From positions 1,461,001-1,525,000 of the forward strand of contig WPIO01000006.1 of the NCBI GenBank assembly GCA_009760855.2: a stretch of DNA of 64,000 nucleotides, in the 5' to 3' direction. Origin of the DNA: Cristatella mucedo (Eukaryota > Bryozoa > Phylactolaemata > Cristatellidae). Position numbers and translations under genes: made by a program. Within the stretch, counting starts at the first letter, position 1. Every line of letters starts with the position of its first letter. A model generated the notes under the pieces. It saw only the letters and a program-made list of their open reading frames with translations. It did not search any database and was not told the DNA's origin. Below are positions 24,281-37,784 of this stretch, piece by piece.

Positions 24281-26813
24281 CCTCTCACTGACTTACAAAA
24301 AATCGGAGATACGAACTCGCCATGGTCATGCAACAAATTCAAAATCAAAATGCATCCAAGAAAACTTTCAAAATCCGTGTGTGTTCAGAAGAGTTGACAA
24401 TGTCGAAAACAGTAGGGAGGAAACTATCTCTAACAGCTATGCATTGTGGGTGTACTGAGGGCTTATAGTAAGCATGTATCGTATACCATTCTCGACTCAC
24501 GAAAATTCGGCTAACGACATGTTTTCTCTCTATCTATTTCTTAATTCGGGGGGCCGGCTTTATATTTAATCACATTATGCAAGAACAGACGAATCTCCTC
24601 AAGAGAATGAGGAAGACCACAAGCAGCACTACCCACTTTCTTACGAGTATACATTAACATTGTATATGATATATGTACACTTGTATCGATGCATACTGGA
24701 GCACATGTAAGTAGCGGTCTGTGGGCCAGAGAGATTATCTTTAAGCCGATTCGATGCTTGATAGGGAGCCATTGAAGCTTTGGCAGAAGTAGTTGATGTG
24801 GCAGCTATGCATTTATGACAGACCAGATGAGCTAGCTAATTTTTGCATCAGCTGCAGGCGTACATATATGCATGTATCTCCACGATGCTCTGAACATTAA
24901 TTTGTTTTTATTTTTACATTTGTGAGTTTCAGCGATGCATTCGCAGCCTGAGAACTTTAGGGTGCTAATGCATACTCTAGCAGACTTCTGCTCAGGCAAC
25001 AAAAAACCTGAGATCAATAGCATGGTCAGAAGACAGTCAAGAAAGATGAAAGCCCGGGATTGGCAGTGCTGGGCAGCTAGGAAAAGCACGGAATCTGCTG
25101 CAAGAAGCAAGCAGTCTGTGTTGCTCAAGAAGTGAGATCTACAGTGTACTGCGATCTCAGATTGAAATCTCCACTTGAGACTGCAGCAAAGCTGTACCGG
25201 GAGAAAAGAGCTGGGCTGTTAGCCTTGGGACTCGGGTCGGGAGCCAACGAGCGATAGGGCAGCGCGCCACCGGTTGAACTGAGGCATCTACCTTGACTTT
25301 GGGGGCTGGTTAACAAATAGTGGAGACCTTTTGTGGCCTGCTTTTTCGATGAAAGTAAGAGGTTTGCCGCACACTGTCTTTGCCTGTTCCTTTGGTGCCA
25401 CTACACATGTGTTTTGCTGTTTCCTATATCTTTATCCCTGTATTTTAATTGCCTCAGTGCAAACCTGCTGACCTTTATTATCGCCGAGCACTCTACTTCG
25501 GTTGGAGGACGGCAGCAGGGCAGGTAAACCGTGGGATCGCCTGATCAGCCTGGGTTGGAGGAAGGCAGCAGCAGGCTGGGGTGAGCCAGTGCCACTCCCT
25601 GCTTTGGCTTCCTTCCCTGGGGGTCCCTTGGGATGCTGCTGTCGGAGCATTTGCTGGGGTGCCTTTGCTGCTGACTAATTGAAAACTTGTCGTGGCCTTA
25701 GCTTTGCTTGGGATCGCCCTTGAGGAAGGATGAAACCATCTGTCAATTGGTGCCAAGGTGAGTGTGTTGTGGGGGGCCTGCATCTACCAGACCTGCTGCT
25801 GCTGACACGACGGCGACCATGTCCTTAGCACAGTCTCGAGATCGCGAGCTGGGTAGTAACCGAAGAGAGGAACCAGCACACGTTGAAGCTGGATGGTAGT
25901 GGGCACTTACCCGGACAATGGGTTTGGACTGAGACAGCTGCCCTGGCCACTGAGTCTATCCTCCCGCATTGCCGGTACCTCACAATGCCGGCCTGCTCAT
26001 AGCCGGCCTGCTTTCATTGCTACTTTAACTTAGTTATAGAGTGATTGGTCATGCAAAGATTGTACCGTCTGATTGCAGCTTTTGCGTCCGGGAACCCATC
26101 CCCCTCCAGTAGTGGGCAAGGGGCAAGCACTCGCACAGGTCAGTAGGGTGGAGGGTTTACAGGCATTCCTGCCAACCGGCCTGTTTTCGCAGCTGTGCTG
26201 GCTTGCTTCCAGCTGCAGCTCGGACGATAATGACAGCGACAGAGCGTTTCAATTTTAACAAAGCAGCATGTACCGAATCTATGGTGGTAAGCACCTCTGC
26301 ACCTCTAGCCATTCGGTGGATGAGGAGAGCACCCCGACGTTGGAATACCTACAGCCTACAGCTAATACCTATATTGATCGATATATTGCCAGCCTGTCGG
26401 GGTGGGGGCAGGGGGTTTGAGAATGACCATAAGAGTCCACTCGTTTTGTGCCATTGCCACTGTATTGGCTTTGCTTTGTGTACATCAGTAGTGTGGACAA
26501 CCCATTACTGGCATGGGTTGCCTTTCAAGTCATTTGCATAAAGCACAGAATGCGTCTTCGGCCTTTTTTACGCGGCAGCATTTCAGCAATGGTAGCGAAC
26601 TATCAGCCGAAAATGTGATGTACAGTACGTCAAATAATCGTTGGTGTAATTGTTCTTGATTCTTTGTGCCCCTAAGATTAATTGATCGATTGATTGTATG
26701 ATTCTCTGTATGTATGTGGTGGCTTAGCAAGCGACCTGGCAGCTGCTAACCTAGACTTGTATGTGCCAGCCTTTATTTTATAAAGTAATGTGGCAATATA
26801 TTTAGAGTCTTGA

Positions 26814-26945
<132 letters not shown>

Positions 26946-27140
26946 CTCACTCTGACTATCGGTGTATTTATCTTTCTATTTGTCTCTGAATCATATATTC
27001 CATCAATATGAAGTAGTGTGATATAAGCTGATTTAACAACCTTATTTTGTTTAGCAGCAGAAGTGCCTTAATGGCTATGACTAGCCATAATTGCATGATG
27101 AGCATGTGCATGTCACCTCAACCATTTTATGCTTGTTGTC

Positions 27141-27605
27141 ATCAGATCTACTCTTCTACCAGGCTAAGCATCGTACCTCCCGCTTTTCGGAATCTTAACT
27201 GTTTACCCATACCTCGTACAAATTTCACATCCTTGGGAGACCTGGCCTTTAGTTCATTTGCTTCCAAAGCCTGGAGCTCACTCCCGACCTGCGTCACGAC
27301 ATCTCCTGACTTGTCCACATTCCAAAAAGAAACTAAAACACGTCTATTTATCACTGCCTTTAGTAGGTTCCTGTAATTTGTCCTTTAATTGCTTATGCCT
27401 GCTGACACTGTGCATGCTGCCTCTAACCATACTTGCATGCTGACCCTGGCATGTCACTCCTAACCATGTTATTCTTGTTGTTTATTTAGCATGCTACCGC
27501 TAATTATTCGATCGCGCTTCCTTTGAAGCCAATTGTAAAGTGCCTAGAAAGAGATTGAGTTATCTGAGGGTGCTCTATCAAGTGCTTTATTGTTATTATT
27601 ATTAA
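27141..27605 (+). mobile_element. LINE family 1, 3' end
   Basis: The ORF2 C-terminus (AKHRTT-like start, then WSSLPTCVTTSPDLSTF-type residues) leads into the 3' UTR (CTGACACTGTGCATGCTGCC), the terminal hairpin and a (TTATT)n tail at 27585-27622. Confidence 0.85.
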
Positions 27606-27619
27606 TATTATTGTTATTA

Positions 27620-27730
27620 TTATTGACCATGCTGCCACTGATCACTAGACCATGCTTTCTTTGCACCATATGTTAAGCGCTTAGAAAAAGATTAAGTTCT
27701 TTGATGGTGCTATAAAAATGTATTAGAACA
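27620..27730 (+). mobile_element. Second LINE family 1 tail, directly after the first
   Basis: Immediately after the (TTATT)n tail of the preceding copy lies a second, very short 3' end (CATGCTGCCACTGATCACTA ... AGCGCTTAGAAAAAGATTAA). It looks like an extreme 5'-truncated insertion into the previous tail. Confidence 0.65.
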
Positions 27731-29417
27731 TGCATCCCTTGTCAGTACTATTTATATTTCCCCTCCTGGATTCTTGTCCTTTTTTAGTTAAAGCCCATCC
27801 CCTCTCACACTTGCTTTGTCTCTTACTCGCAGTGCTATGTACTCTACTACGTTTTGCTACAAAAAGGATAATTTAACCCATACTAGGTAAAAGTGATAAT
27901 TGTGGGATTATGAGGCTAAAAAATAGGAACAAATAGTTTTTGCATCATCAAGCTTATTTTCTTAATGACACATTACCATTACATATTACGTATTCTCTTA
28001 CTGTATGTGAATCAGCAAGAATTTCTATTGTTTGAGAACAGCTCCCTCTGTTAATGAAGTAAAATGCGACTTCTTCTCAAAGATGTTTTTTTCGACTAGT
28101 ACTCTGATGGCTCGGAACTGGGTTGTTTCATTTAATGCAAGTAGATTTTTGGTTGTATCTGAAAAATTCTACCGACCTCTTGTTCTATTGTGTACATTCA
28201 ATGAGTCATAAGATACTAGAGTGAGACATGCATTTGCATCTGTCCTAGCACCAGTGTCCATCGTGGTTGTCTGTCCATAACAATGCGAAATTAAGCTCTC
28301 GTCTTGACCTCTCGATGTGGGAAAAAGTCGTTAAAAGGATGGATATATTTGTACACTGCTGCCTGCAATGCTCTTACCTCACTTAAAAAATTCAGCCGGT
28401 GCCTCTTTATGGTTTTCAGCGAGGTTTCGACCTAGTCAGGTATCATCATGCTAGCATAACCACGCTGAATCTTCACCAGCTTGCCGACAATCTGCAGCCC
28501 TACTTCCATAGCTAAGTCGCTGTCTTTGCACCACACCTGACAGCTGGGTAGAGAGCCATTCTACTCTCTGCCCCAACAGGGTCCTTCTTCAGCACACGTC
28601 GCTAAATGTCGCGAGCCATCTGCAAAATCTCTTTGCTCTCCGGAGGAGGCATCCGGCTTACAATCGTTTGCCTTCACTGCACATAGCTGTCCCTGGGTAG
28701 GATTCACCTAGCAATGCAAACTGGTCGGCCGGAAGCAGCGAGAAAAGAGCTGCCCACTTGTCAAGTTTCCTGGCAATGGATCTACCCTGGCATGCTTCCA
28801 TCTCAGCCTCTGATATTAAAGTAAAGCACATCTGATTCAGCCGACTCGTGTATGCAGCGGCAGAAGAGCCTGGGTGCCTTGCCCTTGGCTTGTGGCTGGC
28901 AAAGAAGAGTTGCCTGCTACAGAGCTCCAACCGCGACTTCGGTCGTGTGGTGAAAGCACTGGTGCAAGCAGCTGGCCTGATTTGAAATCACGCCGCTCAG
29001 AGCGAGAGCAGCTGCCAACCACTTTGCCCGGTTTCTGTAGCCTGCAGACCGAATTTTCGGAATAGTAGACCGAAAACAAGCATTGCTTCTGTCTGTTGCC
29101 GTGCAGTCTGCTGAGGTAAGCATCAAGGTGGAGAATCTATCGAGTGCTAGGGTAGGGCAAACGGCGACAACAGAAACACTTTCGATTAGCCTCCAGGTAT
29201 TTTTTTCCAGTGGGCTAAACGTACTGCAGGGCTCTTATCACCATTGGTCAGCCAGCTTATCGCCAGCAGCATGTGGACAGCTGCAATGTTAGCTGTGTGA
29301 ACTGAATATGCAATGACACGCTGCTGTGCGGCTATAATAGCAACCACGTCTCTTCCGTATGTACAGGTAGCGCTTATTCCCGTGGCAAATCCGAAGTGCT
29401 TGTTTTTATTGCTGTAG

Positions 29418-29473
29418 AGCTCACCTACCCGTGGTCTGATCACTATGAAAAAGGAAGGATGAACGTTTGGCAG
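29418..29473 (+). CDS. SUMF2: SUMF2-like sulfatase-modifying factor, exon 5
   Basis: This 56-nt exon (residues 204-222) follows a good acceptor (TTTTTATTGCTGTAG) and ends at a consensus donor CAG|GTAAGT. With the split codon it reads ELTYPWSDHYEKGRMNVWQ, equivalent to SUMF2 VYPWGNWFQPNRTNLWQ. The spacing from GGL to WQ equals that of SUMF2 and is three residues shorter than in SUMF1, supporting the SUMF2 assignment. The usual glycine after YPW is serine here. Incoming phase 1 and outgoing phase 0 fit both neighbours. It is separated from exon 4 by a 13.7-kb repeat-filled intron. Confidence 0.85.
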
Positions 29474-31534
29474 GTAAGTGCTGGAGCTGGAGCCGGCCAT
29501 GAGGTGGACAGAACCAGTGCAATGCTGTACAATCCACCCCCACCCCGTTTGCATGTTAGTGATGCTGTAAGAGCTCGACTTACTCCAGTAGATGCTGCTG
29601 CTGCTGTTTCTGCACTCATAGCTACATAGGCTATATCAGTGGCAGACACAAGACTGAGCCTTGCGAAACCCTTTCAACTCCTGCTGAATGTTGCCTTCCA
29701 TAGCAGCTGCTGCTGAAGCAGTGCATTCATGCATGCACTGCTCTCGCAGTGCTGAGCAAGAGAGCTACAGCCAAAGCTGCATATTTGCTGCTTTACTTTG
29801 GCTTCCGATGTGCTACTGCCTCAACGTGTGACCTCTCCCGTCGGCCTTTGACCTCTCCCGCCTGCCAGTGACCCCTTCGTTATTGCTGTTGGCTGGAACC
29901 ATCCACTCAGCCTGCTCTCCTGCTTTCATCTGAGTGCTGCAGAGAGCTGTCACTAGCACCCCATCTGGGGCCTCTAGCTGGCCAGCTAGCTGTTTGTGCC
30001 TTTTCTGATCTGCCGATTACATATTACCGCCCACGTTAGCTTCAAGCTGTTACCCTCCGATGATATCCAGTTAATGGTAAACACTCAGGTCAAATGTGCA
30101 TATGAGGAACTTAAAAACACCTATTTAGGACAGCATTTAGTTGGTCCCTGTGATTCGTCCTTCACGTGCTTATGCGTGCTGACACTGTGCATGCTGCCAC
30201 TAACCACATTTGCATGCTGACCCTGTGCACGGCACCCCTAACCATGCTATTCATTTTGTTTGTTTTTCAAGCATGATTTTACTTACCATTTAATTGCATT
30301 TCCCATTGCAGCAAATGTAAAGCGCCTAGAAAGAGATTAAGTTCTCTGAGGGCGCTTTATCAAGTACATTATTATTATTATTATCATTATGAGGTCGTTT
30401 AGAAGCATTATCCAAATACAGTACATTTAGAACCAACGAATATAGCATCTATTTTCATTTACTATCCTGATCACTATCCGACACATAGTGACATGTTGAT
30501 GCCCAAATCCCTTCGGCTGTCTGCTGCATCTACCCACTACGCCATGCAATTTTGTGGGATCCGACTCTCACCATTTGTCAGATCTGTATACACAGAATGT
30601 AATGTTATCCATGAGCTATGGTGACTCCTAAGGTCATAACACATTATTTATTGAGTATTAACAAATATAATTCAAGCCACTCTGCTCTGTGAGTACCATT
30701 CGCTCTTCCTACTAACCCGTATTTCTCCACATATTTTGTATGTATTGCGCCCAAATGCATAGCTTGGTTGAAATTAGAAAGAGCTCGAATGTGTTGATAC
30801 TTTGTATTCAGATGATTAGCAAGTTCGAGTGTGTTTATTCTTTGGGCTATTCATTGCCATACATTCGGTCACATCGAAGCTTCAGGTATGCAAAAAGCCG
30901 GATTTCCAAAGCACCAATCTCAGCCATAAAGAGGTCTTAAATGTGCTGTCGCTTCGAGGTGGCAAATGGGGAGCAGCAGGTTAGTGAGTGCGAGGAAATT
31001 TCTAGTGCAAAATCTCCTTGATACGTGGAGAAAACCCTAACCCTGAGCACAATGAGTGGAGGCATGCTCAATGGGGCTAGTTTACCAAGCCCTAGTGAGC
31101 CAAGCCCACGAAATACGACCAATATGTAAAAGTATGTACCAGTGGGTGCCAGTTTACTTTGTCCAGCCACTCCTCCTCTGGGAGCTACACAGCGCACTGG
31201 CAGCAGCTAGCATGAGCATGGGCCTACAGGAAACAGGCATAAAACGCAATGCAAGCCTATCTAACTCTTCATGATAAGCCCCATTTTTTTATTTCAATAA
31301 TGAAGAATGGGTGCGAGTTCAAATTCGCAATGTTTTTGCTAGATATCTGTTTTTGCCAGATAATTGAAATGCTTCTAGTTTGTATCAGGATAGATCGATG
31401 ACTGGCGGACGCACTTATGGCCGGTCTTCATGCTTGTGGGCTTAAGCAGAGTGTTTGTCGTGCCACGTTTGCATCTGAAATCATCGACTTGCCAAGTTCC
31501 CAAACTACCTAATGTTGATTCCTGCTCTTTGCAG
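29474..31534 (+). other. SUMF intron 5
   Basis: This 2.06-kb intron contains a LINE family 1 3' end at 30085-30390. The stretches 29474-30085 and 30391-31534 show only short conflicting frames and no recognisable element. Confidence 0.7.
30085..30390 (+). mobile_element. LINE family 1, 3' end only
   Basis: The last ORF2 codons (AACTTAAAAACACCTATTTA then GGACAGCATTTAG) are followed by the full 3' UTR, the hairpin (AAAGCGCC at about 30318 and GGGCGCTTT at about 30350) and a (TTA)n tail. Confidence 0.88.
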
Positions 31535-31619
31535 GGTACTTTTCCATCGGAGGTGCATGCTCATGACGGCTACAGGACCCTGGCACCAGTTAATGCATAC
31601 CCCGCTCAAAATCACTATG
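31535..31619 (+). CDS. SUMF2: SUMF2-like sulfatase-modifying factor, exon 6 (last exon found)
   Basis: After the acceptor CCTGCTCTTTGCAG the frame reads GTFPSEVHAHDGYRTLAPVN then AYPAQNHYG. This corresponds to SUMF2 GKFPKGDKAEDGFHGVSPVNAFPAQNNYG; the PAQNxYG ending is SUMF2-like, where SUMF1 has PPNGYG. The donor TATG|GTAAGA is phase 1. Translation would continue with a glycine and the LYD..GNVWEW block, but no such exon was found downstream to position 64000. The SUMF1 active-site cysteines map to that missing part, so catalytic status cannot be judged directly. Confidence 0.87.
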
Positions 31620-32097
31620 GTAAGAAAACCTTTTATGAATTGTATTAGGCTTTTGAGACAGTTAAACTGAAAACGTGGTTGGATAGTGTGCTCGAGCCAT
31701 ACATTCGGCATCATTTTCAATACAGCGAGCCGCGAGTTTCTTAAGTCTACATCAGCACGCCCTGATCTGCAATTACCTGCATGTGCTACGTCGAACGCTG
31801 GACCGTGCTCGTCGACTGCTATTTGCTGTGGCAGTGTTTAGCCTAATCGTGCCGAAGGGTAACCATGCCCAGTAGTGCATGCACACCACGGAGCCGAGGC
31901 CCAGCAGCTCCCAATCAGCTACCCCCCCCCCCAGCACCTGCATGCCGCTGTACCTCGATGGTCGACATTCCGGAGCTCTGCCTCCATGGTTCTCCCCCTT
32001 GACTTATGTCATTAGGACCATTTGCTCCTGTTGCTCCTGGAGCCCTGCTGCAGTTGGTTTCCTCAGAGCTGGGGTTGGGCTGGCTGCCGGTTTCATC

Positions 32098-32502
<405 letters not shown>

Positions 32503-33799
32503 ATGCACTTGAGATAGAGCGACTGCAGCAGTACCTTACGTGCTGAAAAGCTCAAAGAGTGAGGTGCAGGATGTTAGTCTGTTTCAGGCAGCAAGCCAGG
32601 AAGTGGTAAAGCTTTTGATCTAATTTGCTGAAATTGCCAGCAAGCAGGTCGGCCAGTAGTCATGGCCCTGCTGCATTTTGGCAGCATTACACTTATTCTT
32701 CCACTGCACGGCCAGGCAATTCGTAGCCTCACCCAGCTTGCTGCATGCCTAGCTCGTGCACTGCATAGCCGCCGATGGTTGATGCTACACACCCACTGGT
32801 GCATTGCAGAGCCGTTTAGCTTATTAAAGTCGATAGTGCACCAGTTGATTGTATCCCGAATCAAGTCTCGGGTTCGAGAAAAGAAAAACCCAAAGACGGG
32901 GGGAAGCACCACGGGCCTAAGAAAGCAGCTCTGAGGATTGCTACAGCTCTCAGCGTGTCGGAATCCCTTTTCCAAAAAATCTCAAAAAGCCTGCTTTGGA
33001 GGCTTTATTGCCCTTTGCAGGTGGCTGCCCTGTTTCCAGCAATTACCTGCCAGGCTCTCTAGCAAGCCTGGTAGGTTCTAGAAGCTTGTCGGACGGCTGG
33101 CCTTGCTGGGGGGGGGCTAGGGAAGATTATCGGAGCCTTCAAGTTTAGAGTGCTTCAGGCTCTCTAAGCCTGGCGGATCAATAGGCTGGTCGGACGGCAC
33201 GCCTTCGGGGAACGAAGATTTAGAGGTACTTATTCAGAGAGGACTGACCACTATCTTTTAGACGGGGCTATAAAGAGTGCTCACATCGCAGTATTTATTA
33301 GCCGAGAGCATTCATTGCCGGCTTCCAGGTGAGCTTCAAGGGATCGTTCCTATTCGTTTCGTCACAGAGTACGGACTGTCTTTTCTTCATTCTGTTGAGG
33401 CGTGCCGAGAAGCAGGCTAGAAACTACTAGAAACCATAAGCTCTCCGAAGAGGGAGGAGCGAGCTGACTAATCGGTGGACTAATTTAGGCCGTTTCTTCA
33501 GAGGAATGCTGCCAACATTTTTAGATCTGCTACGGCTGCTATTTGCTCTATTGGTGAGCAAGTGAGGTGCAGCTTCTGGTTCTTCGTAGCTTCATCGCTT
33601 TTTAGACGACTTTCCGAAGAGTAGTGAGTAACCACTTTTTTGAAGTGCTTGAAAATCCATCCTATCAGAACTTTTTTGATGGGAAGAATCACAATGTGCT
33701 TCTAAATATAGCTATGATTTATATTTATTAAAATTTTGTTTAAGAGGTTACATGAGCCTGTCGTCGATTCTCAATGCACCCAGAGCCTCGCGGTTCACG

Positions 33800-33801
<2 letters not shown>

Positions 33802-33863
<62 letters not shown>

Positions 33864-33928
33864 GAGAGAGAGAGGAGAGAGAGAGGAGAGAGACGAGAGC
33901 CCTTTCGGGGAGGAGAGGAGAGAGAGAG

Positions 33929-34023
<95 letters not shown>

Positions 34024-34278
34024 GAGAGAAGAGAGAGAGAGATTCGGTGAGAGGAAGACAGAGCAGAGACCAGAGAGAGACAGAGAGAGAGACAGAGAGA
34101 GAGAGAGACAGAGAGAGACAGAGACAGAGAGAGACAGACAGACAGACAGAGAGACAGAGACACAGAGAGGCAGAGACACACAGAGAGAGCGAGACAGAGA
34201 GAGAGAGAGAGCGAGACAGAGAAAGAGAGAGAGAGAGAGAGGGAGAGACAGACACAGAGAGAGACAGAGAGAGAGAGC
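33802..34278 (+). repeat. (GA)n microsatellite, opposite orientation to the other arrays
   Basis: About 475 bp of GAGAGA interrupted by GAGGCGAG, CCCTTTCGGGGAGG and many GACAGA units. It is the only long array with purines on the + strand and lies 1.3 kb from the CT array at 32098-32502. Its long Arg/Glu frames are artefacts. Confidence 0.97.
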
Positions 34279-35689
34279 CACCACCGGGACGATGATAGAT
34301 GATGAATATTTGCTCTCGTATTTTTTGCGGAGCCCCTTAGAGCTCTCGGAGTTCTCAGTCGGTTTCAGGGGCGACGCTTTAGTGAAGGATTTAAAAAAGC
34401 TCAACTTTTTGTATCTGCTGCGTTGGGCGCTTAACAGCAACTTCACACTGTTACTAATCGTAGCTAGTCGCCCGCGACTGTTAATCTTCTCAGTTCAGGG
34501 TCGCCCCTGCTGGCTTTAGCATGTAGGACTGCGTTGAAGCTAACAAAATCTTGAGCTAAACTTACAGCTAGCATGAGCATTTAAATAGCAGTTAGAGATC
34601 AAATTAAAATTTTCAGTAGGCTAAAGCGCTTTTCGAGTAGATGTCGAAAGAAGTCCTCGACATTGTACCAAGCTCATCGATTCGAGGTTTGGCCTCCTCA
34701 AACATGGTAATCCTGGCTACACCCATGGACCTGGAATATTGTAGCCTGCCTTAACTGATTATTACCAGACCGATTAGGTCTGAAATGCCAGCCAAGGTGC
34801 TTGAATCTTGAGTTCCATTTCTCTGACGGAAGAATTTTGTTTATGATACTTATGATGGTTACTGATATGATGTATACTTTACTTTGGTATCCGGGAGAGG
34901 CTGAAGTCCTTCTAGAATTTTCGGGCTGTTGAGTTGCCAGAATATTTACTTTTTAAAGCCTAAAGCCATAAAACCTGGCAGAAACCTGTGATCTATGAGT
35001 ACCGACCGGAGCAAGCTACCTAAGGCTGTTGTTCTACAACCGTGCTGCTACGTTATTTCAGATTAGTCCTCAATAGGGTGAGGCCACAAACATTCCGTAA
35101 TCCGTTATGCAATCCACGTAGAGGCACAAAATGTAGCCAAGCCTCGGAGGACACAGGGGATATTGAGATTGTGGCTCCTCCGAACTCTTTTGCTTGATAA
35201 GAGCAGGGAGTTGGTTTCAAGCTGGAATAGACCCGTCCCCTCCGAAGCCTGTTCTTGTCTTGTTCTTGTCTTGTTCTTGTTTTTCACTATTGACTAACGG
35301 TAGGAAGTAAGGAGTTACTGTCCTTTCATTTCAATCAAGCCACTCAAGAAATAATGGAGAAGACATGGCGAATTTAGAATGATATTTATACTTAGTATAT
35401 TTAGTATATTTTATTTAGAATAATGCGTTGGACAGAAAAGAGAATCTTTGCTTTATTAAGCGACCAAGTCGTTCCGTTCTTCTGAGTCATTAGTAAAACA
35501 CCGATAACCGTGTATCGTGCAAGAAATGTCGTTAATTACCATAATTACTCGACTGACTCTCAAGAGGTATTGCTACGCATTTTCATTCGTCTGTTTACTC
35601 AAGAGAATCACTGGATATGATGCAGAAGATAAACTAGAAGCTCATATCGCAGCCCCAATGTCGGGCTGCACCTATTACAGAGCACTCCA

Positions 35690-35850
35690 CATTTAGCTGA
35701 TTTAGCAGCCTAGTTTATATAGCTGCAGAAGAGCACGTACGGCTATCACCACCGCTTGCAGTGGACAATGAAGGATCACCCACTGCAGAGCTCGAACCCG
35801 TGGCCCGGGTCGTGAAGAGCTTGCTCTTAAACGGAAAGTTATGACCGAAC
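35690..35850 (-). mobile_element. SINE family A copy
   Basis: The reverse-orientation copy has TAGCTGATTTAGCAGCCT at its 3' end, the CTATCACCACCGCTTGCAGT core and a B-box complement at GAGCTCGAACC. It lies 0.5 kb from another reverse copy. Confidence 0.75.
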
Positions 35851-36374
35851 AAGGCGGCATGAAATTTCCAATCAAATACCTTGCTGCCAAAAAAAGGCTA
35901 GTGATTGATGACAAAACAAACTTCTGAACAATGGATTCACTATCTTTATGATGTGAAACTGAATCAACAAACCACGGTACTGACGGAATCCTATGCCCTT
36001 CATACCAATGCAGCTAGAGAAAGAGCCATAGTGCCATAAATTTGACCAACAAACTGTTCAGTTAAGCGCACAAATCAACTCCCCACAATCACAAGGTTGC
36101 ATTGCAAGTAGAGCAAATAAACAACCATGCAGTGCTAAGTTCCAACCTAAACTCTCATGGATTGGCACATTGGAATGGCCCGATCGAAAATTTACCAGGC
36201 TCAGAACCACTTCTCTAAAGCTGGCCACATTGCAATTCGGACTGAAATTCAAATGGTATGGACTTAGCATCTAATCTTCTGCCAGCAGCACTTGAATAAA
36301 CTTCATGCGAACCAGTATATGTTTTGTCGAAATTGGCTACAAAATTTGCTATTCCTCACTATTCTGCAAAAATA

Positions 36375-36550
36375 AATAAATCCTAGCTGATTAAACAGCC
36401 TCTTTTGTATAGCGACAGTGGAGCCTTTACAGCTATCACCACCGCTTGCAGTGGCGATAAAGAATCGCCCACCGCAGGAATCGAACCCACGACCTCGTTC
36501 CCGAGGTCGTGAAAGCAACCGCCTTACCTAGTGTGCCATCACGGCTCGTA
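36375..36550 (-). mobile_element. SINE family A copy, well preserved
   Basis: The reverse-orientation copy has the perfect B-box complement GGAATCGAACC at 36477-36487. Its CACCACCGCTTGCAGTGGCG core and GAGGTCGTGAAAGCAACCGC head are nearly identical to the 15.1-kb + strand copy. Confidence 0.87.
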
Positions 36551-36727
36551 TGCAGAGCCCCACCCCAGCTACAAAAGGTTGCCTTGTCTCCCCGCGCGAT
36601 GCAGTAGTCCTTCTGCTGAATAGTCCTCATTCCTGATAAAACGGATTAATAAAACTGATAAAACGGTTAACCGGGCAGACCAAAGCTACCCTGTATTGAC
36701 GAAACTGAAGAAAGAAAGCCGAAACAC

Positions 36728-36777
36728 CACATACATACATACATACACACATACACACACATACACGCACACACATG
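36728..36777 (+). repeat. (ATAC)n/(CA)n short microsatellite
   Basis: ACATACATACATACACACAT-type repeats of about 50 bp. Confidence 0.9.
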
Positions 36778-37149
36778 CGTTAGGTCAGCATTCATATCGC
36801 ATACAGTTTTTCTCGAGGCTTCCAAATAATAAGCACCTGCTGCATACATCAACGGCTTGAAAATCGCTGTTGCAAAGGGTCGTTGTGCTGACTTTCTCGC
36901 GGGAAGTCATTAGCATCCGGCATTAGTGGCTGCCGACGCTGTCCACTGTAGGTCAAGCTCCTGGAGTGTGACGTCCGGCTGACGCTCACGAGTTTCATGC
37001 CCTCCCCATTCCCTGTGCATGATTTACTGACTGCTTCGGTAAGGTAAAACCATCGTTGCAACTCGGTTCTCCTTATGCCACTTGCTGCGAGGTTGTAGCC
37101 CCTATCGCCGTAGATTTGGCTTTCAGTCTGTGAGAAGCTTGATAAGAGT

Positions 37150-37600
37150 AATGTAATGTATCTCCGTCTGTAACTCCGCTAAGCCATAAAGATTATGCGG
37201 CTGTTACGCAGGAGAGTTTCGTATAGCACACTCGCAGGCTTAGCGGCTTTCGGTACGCATTCGGTGGCCAACAGGCTTCATCTCACGAAACAAAGAGAAA
37301 GTGGGAAGCATAGCAGAGTCAGGAGAACAGTTGAGGTAATGTGGTAAATGAGTAGCATGGAAGTAGCAGCTCAGGACTGCTGAAAAGGATGAGCCCTAGT
37401 CGTCAGCAGGAGAGTAGTTGTCGTTGCGTAAGAATTGTGGAAGCGAGTTCTACAGTCTAGGACCTCCAGAGCTAAAGCTTTTGCCGCCAACGGTCTTTAA
37501 GCCGAGGAATGGAACCGCTAATTTCTTGTCCATACAGAACCTGAGGGCACGACGAGGCTGAAACTGGTGCAGCAGTTCAGCTAGGTATGAAGAGGCTGTT
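37150..37600 (-). mobile_element. LINE family 2, 3' end
   Basis: The minus strand reads the ORF2 C-terminus (elements equivalent to SSAGPRLWNSLPQFLRND) and the family 2 3' UTR with AACTCTCCTGCGTAACA. It ends near TAATGTAATGTATCTCCGTC, the reverse of the ACATTACATTA ending seen at 57.5 and 59.5 kb. Confidence 0.8.
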
Positions 37601-37784
37601 TGTTAGCATGCCACGTAGCTGACACCTTTATAGGCTGCTTTTTGGCATGCCTTGTAGCTGACACCTTTATAAGTTGGATACTTAATGACCTACGGCAGCT
37701 GTAGCACAGCAGCTGTTCACAACACAAAAATAAATGAAAACGGCAGATTTTTACTGAAGCCTTTAACTATGGTTTCCCTTCTAT

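Noticed and set aside
32574-32975. 133-codon minus-strand frame
   Set aside because: Cys/Arg-rich composition with a + strand counterpart frame and no motif; it looks like chance open sequence in GC-balanced DNA.
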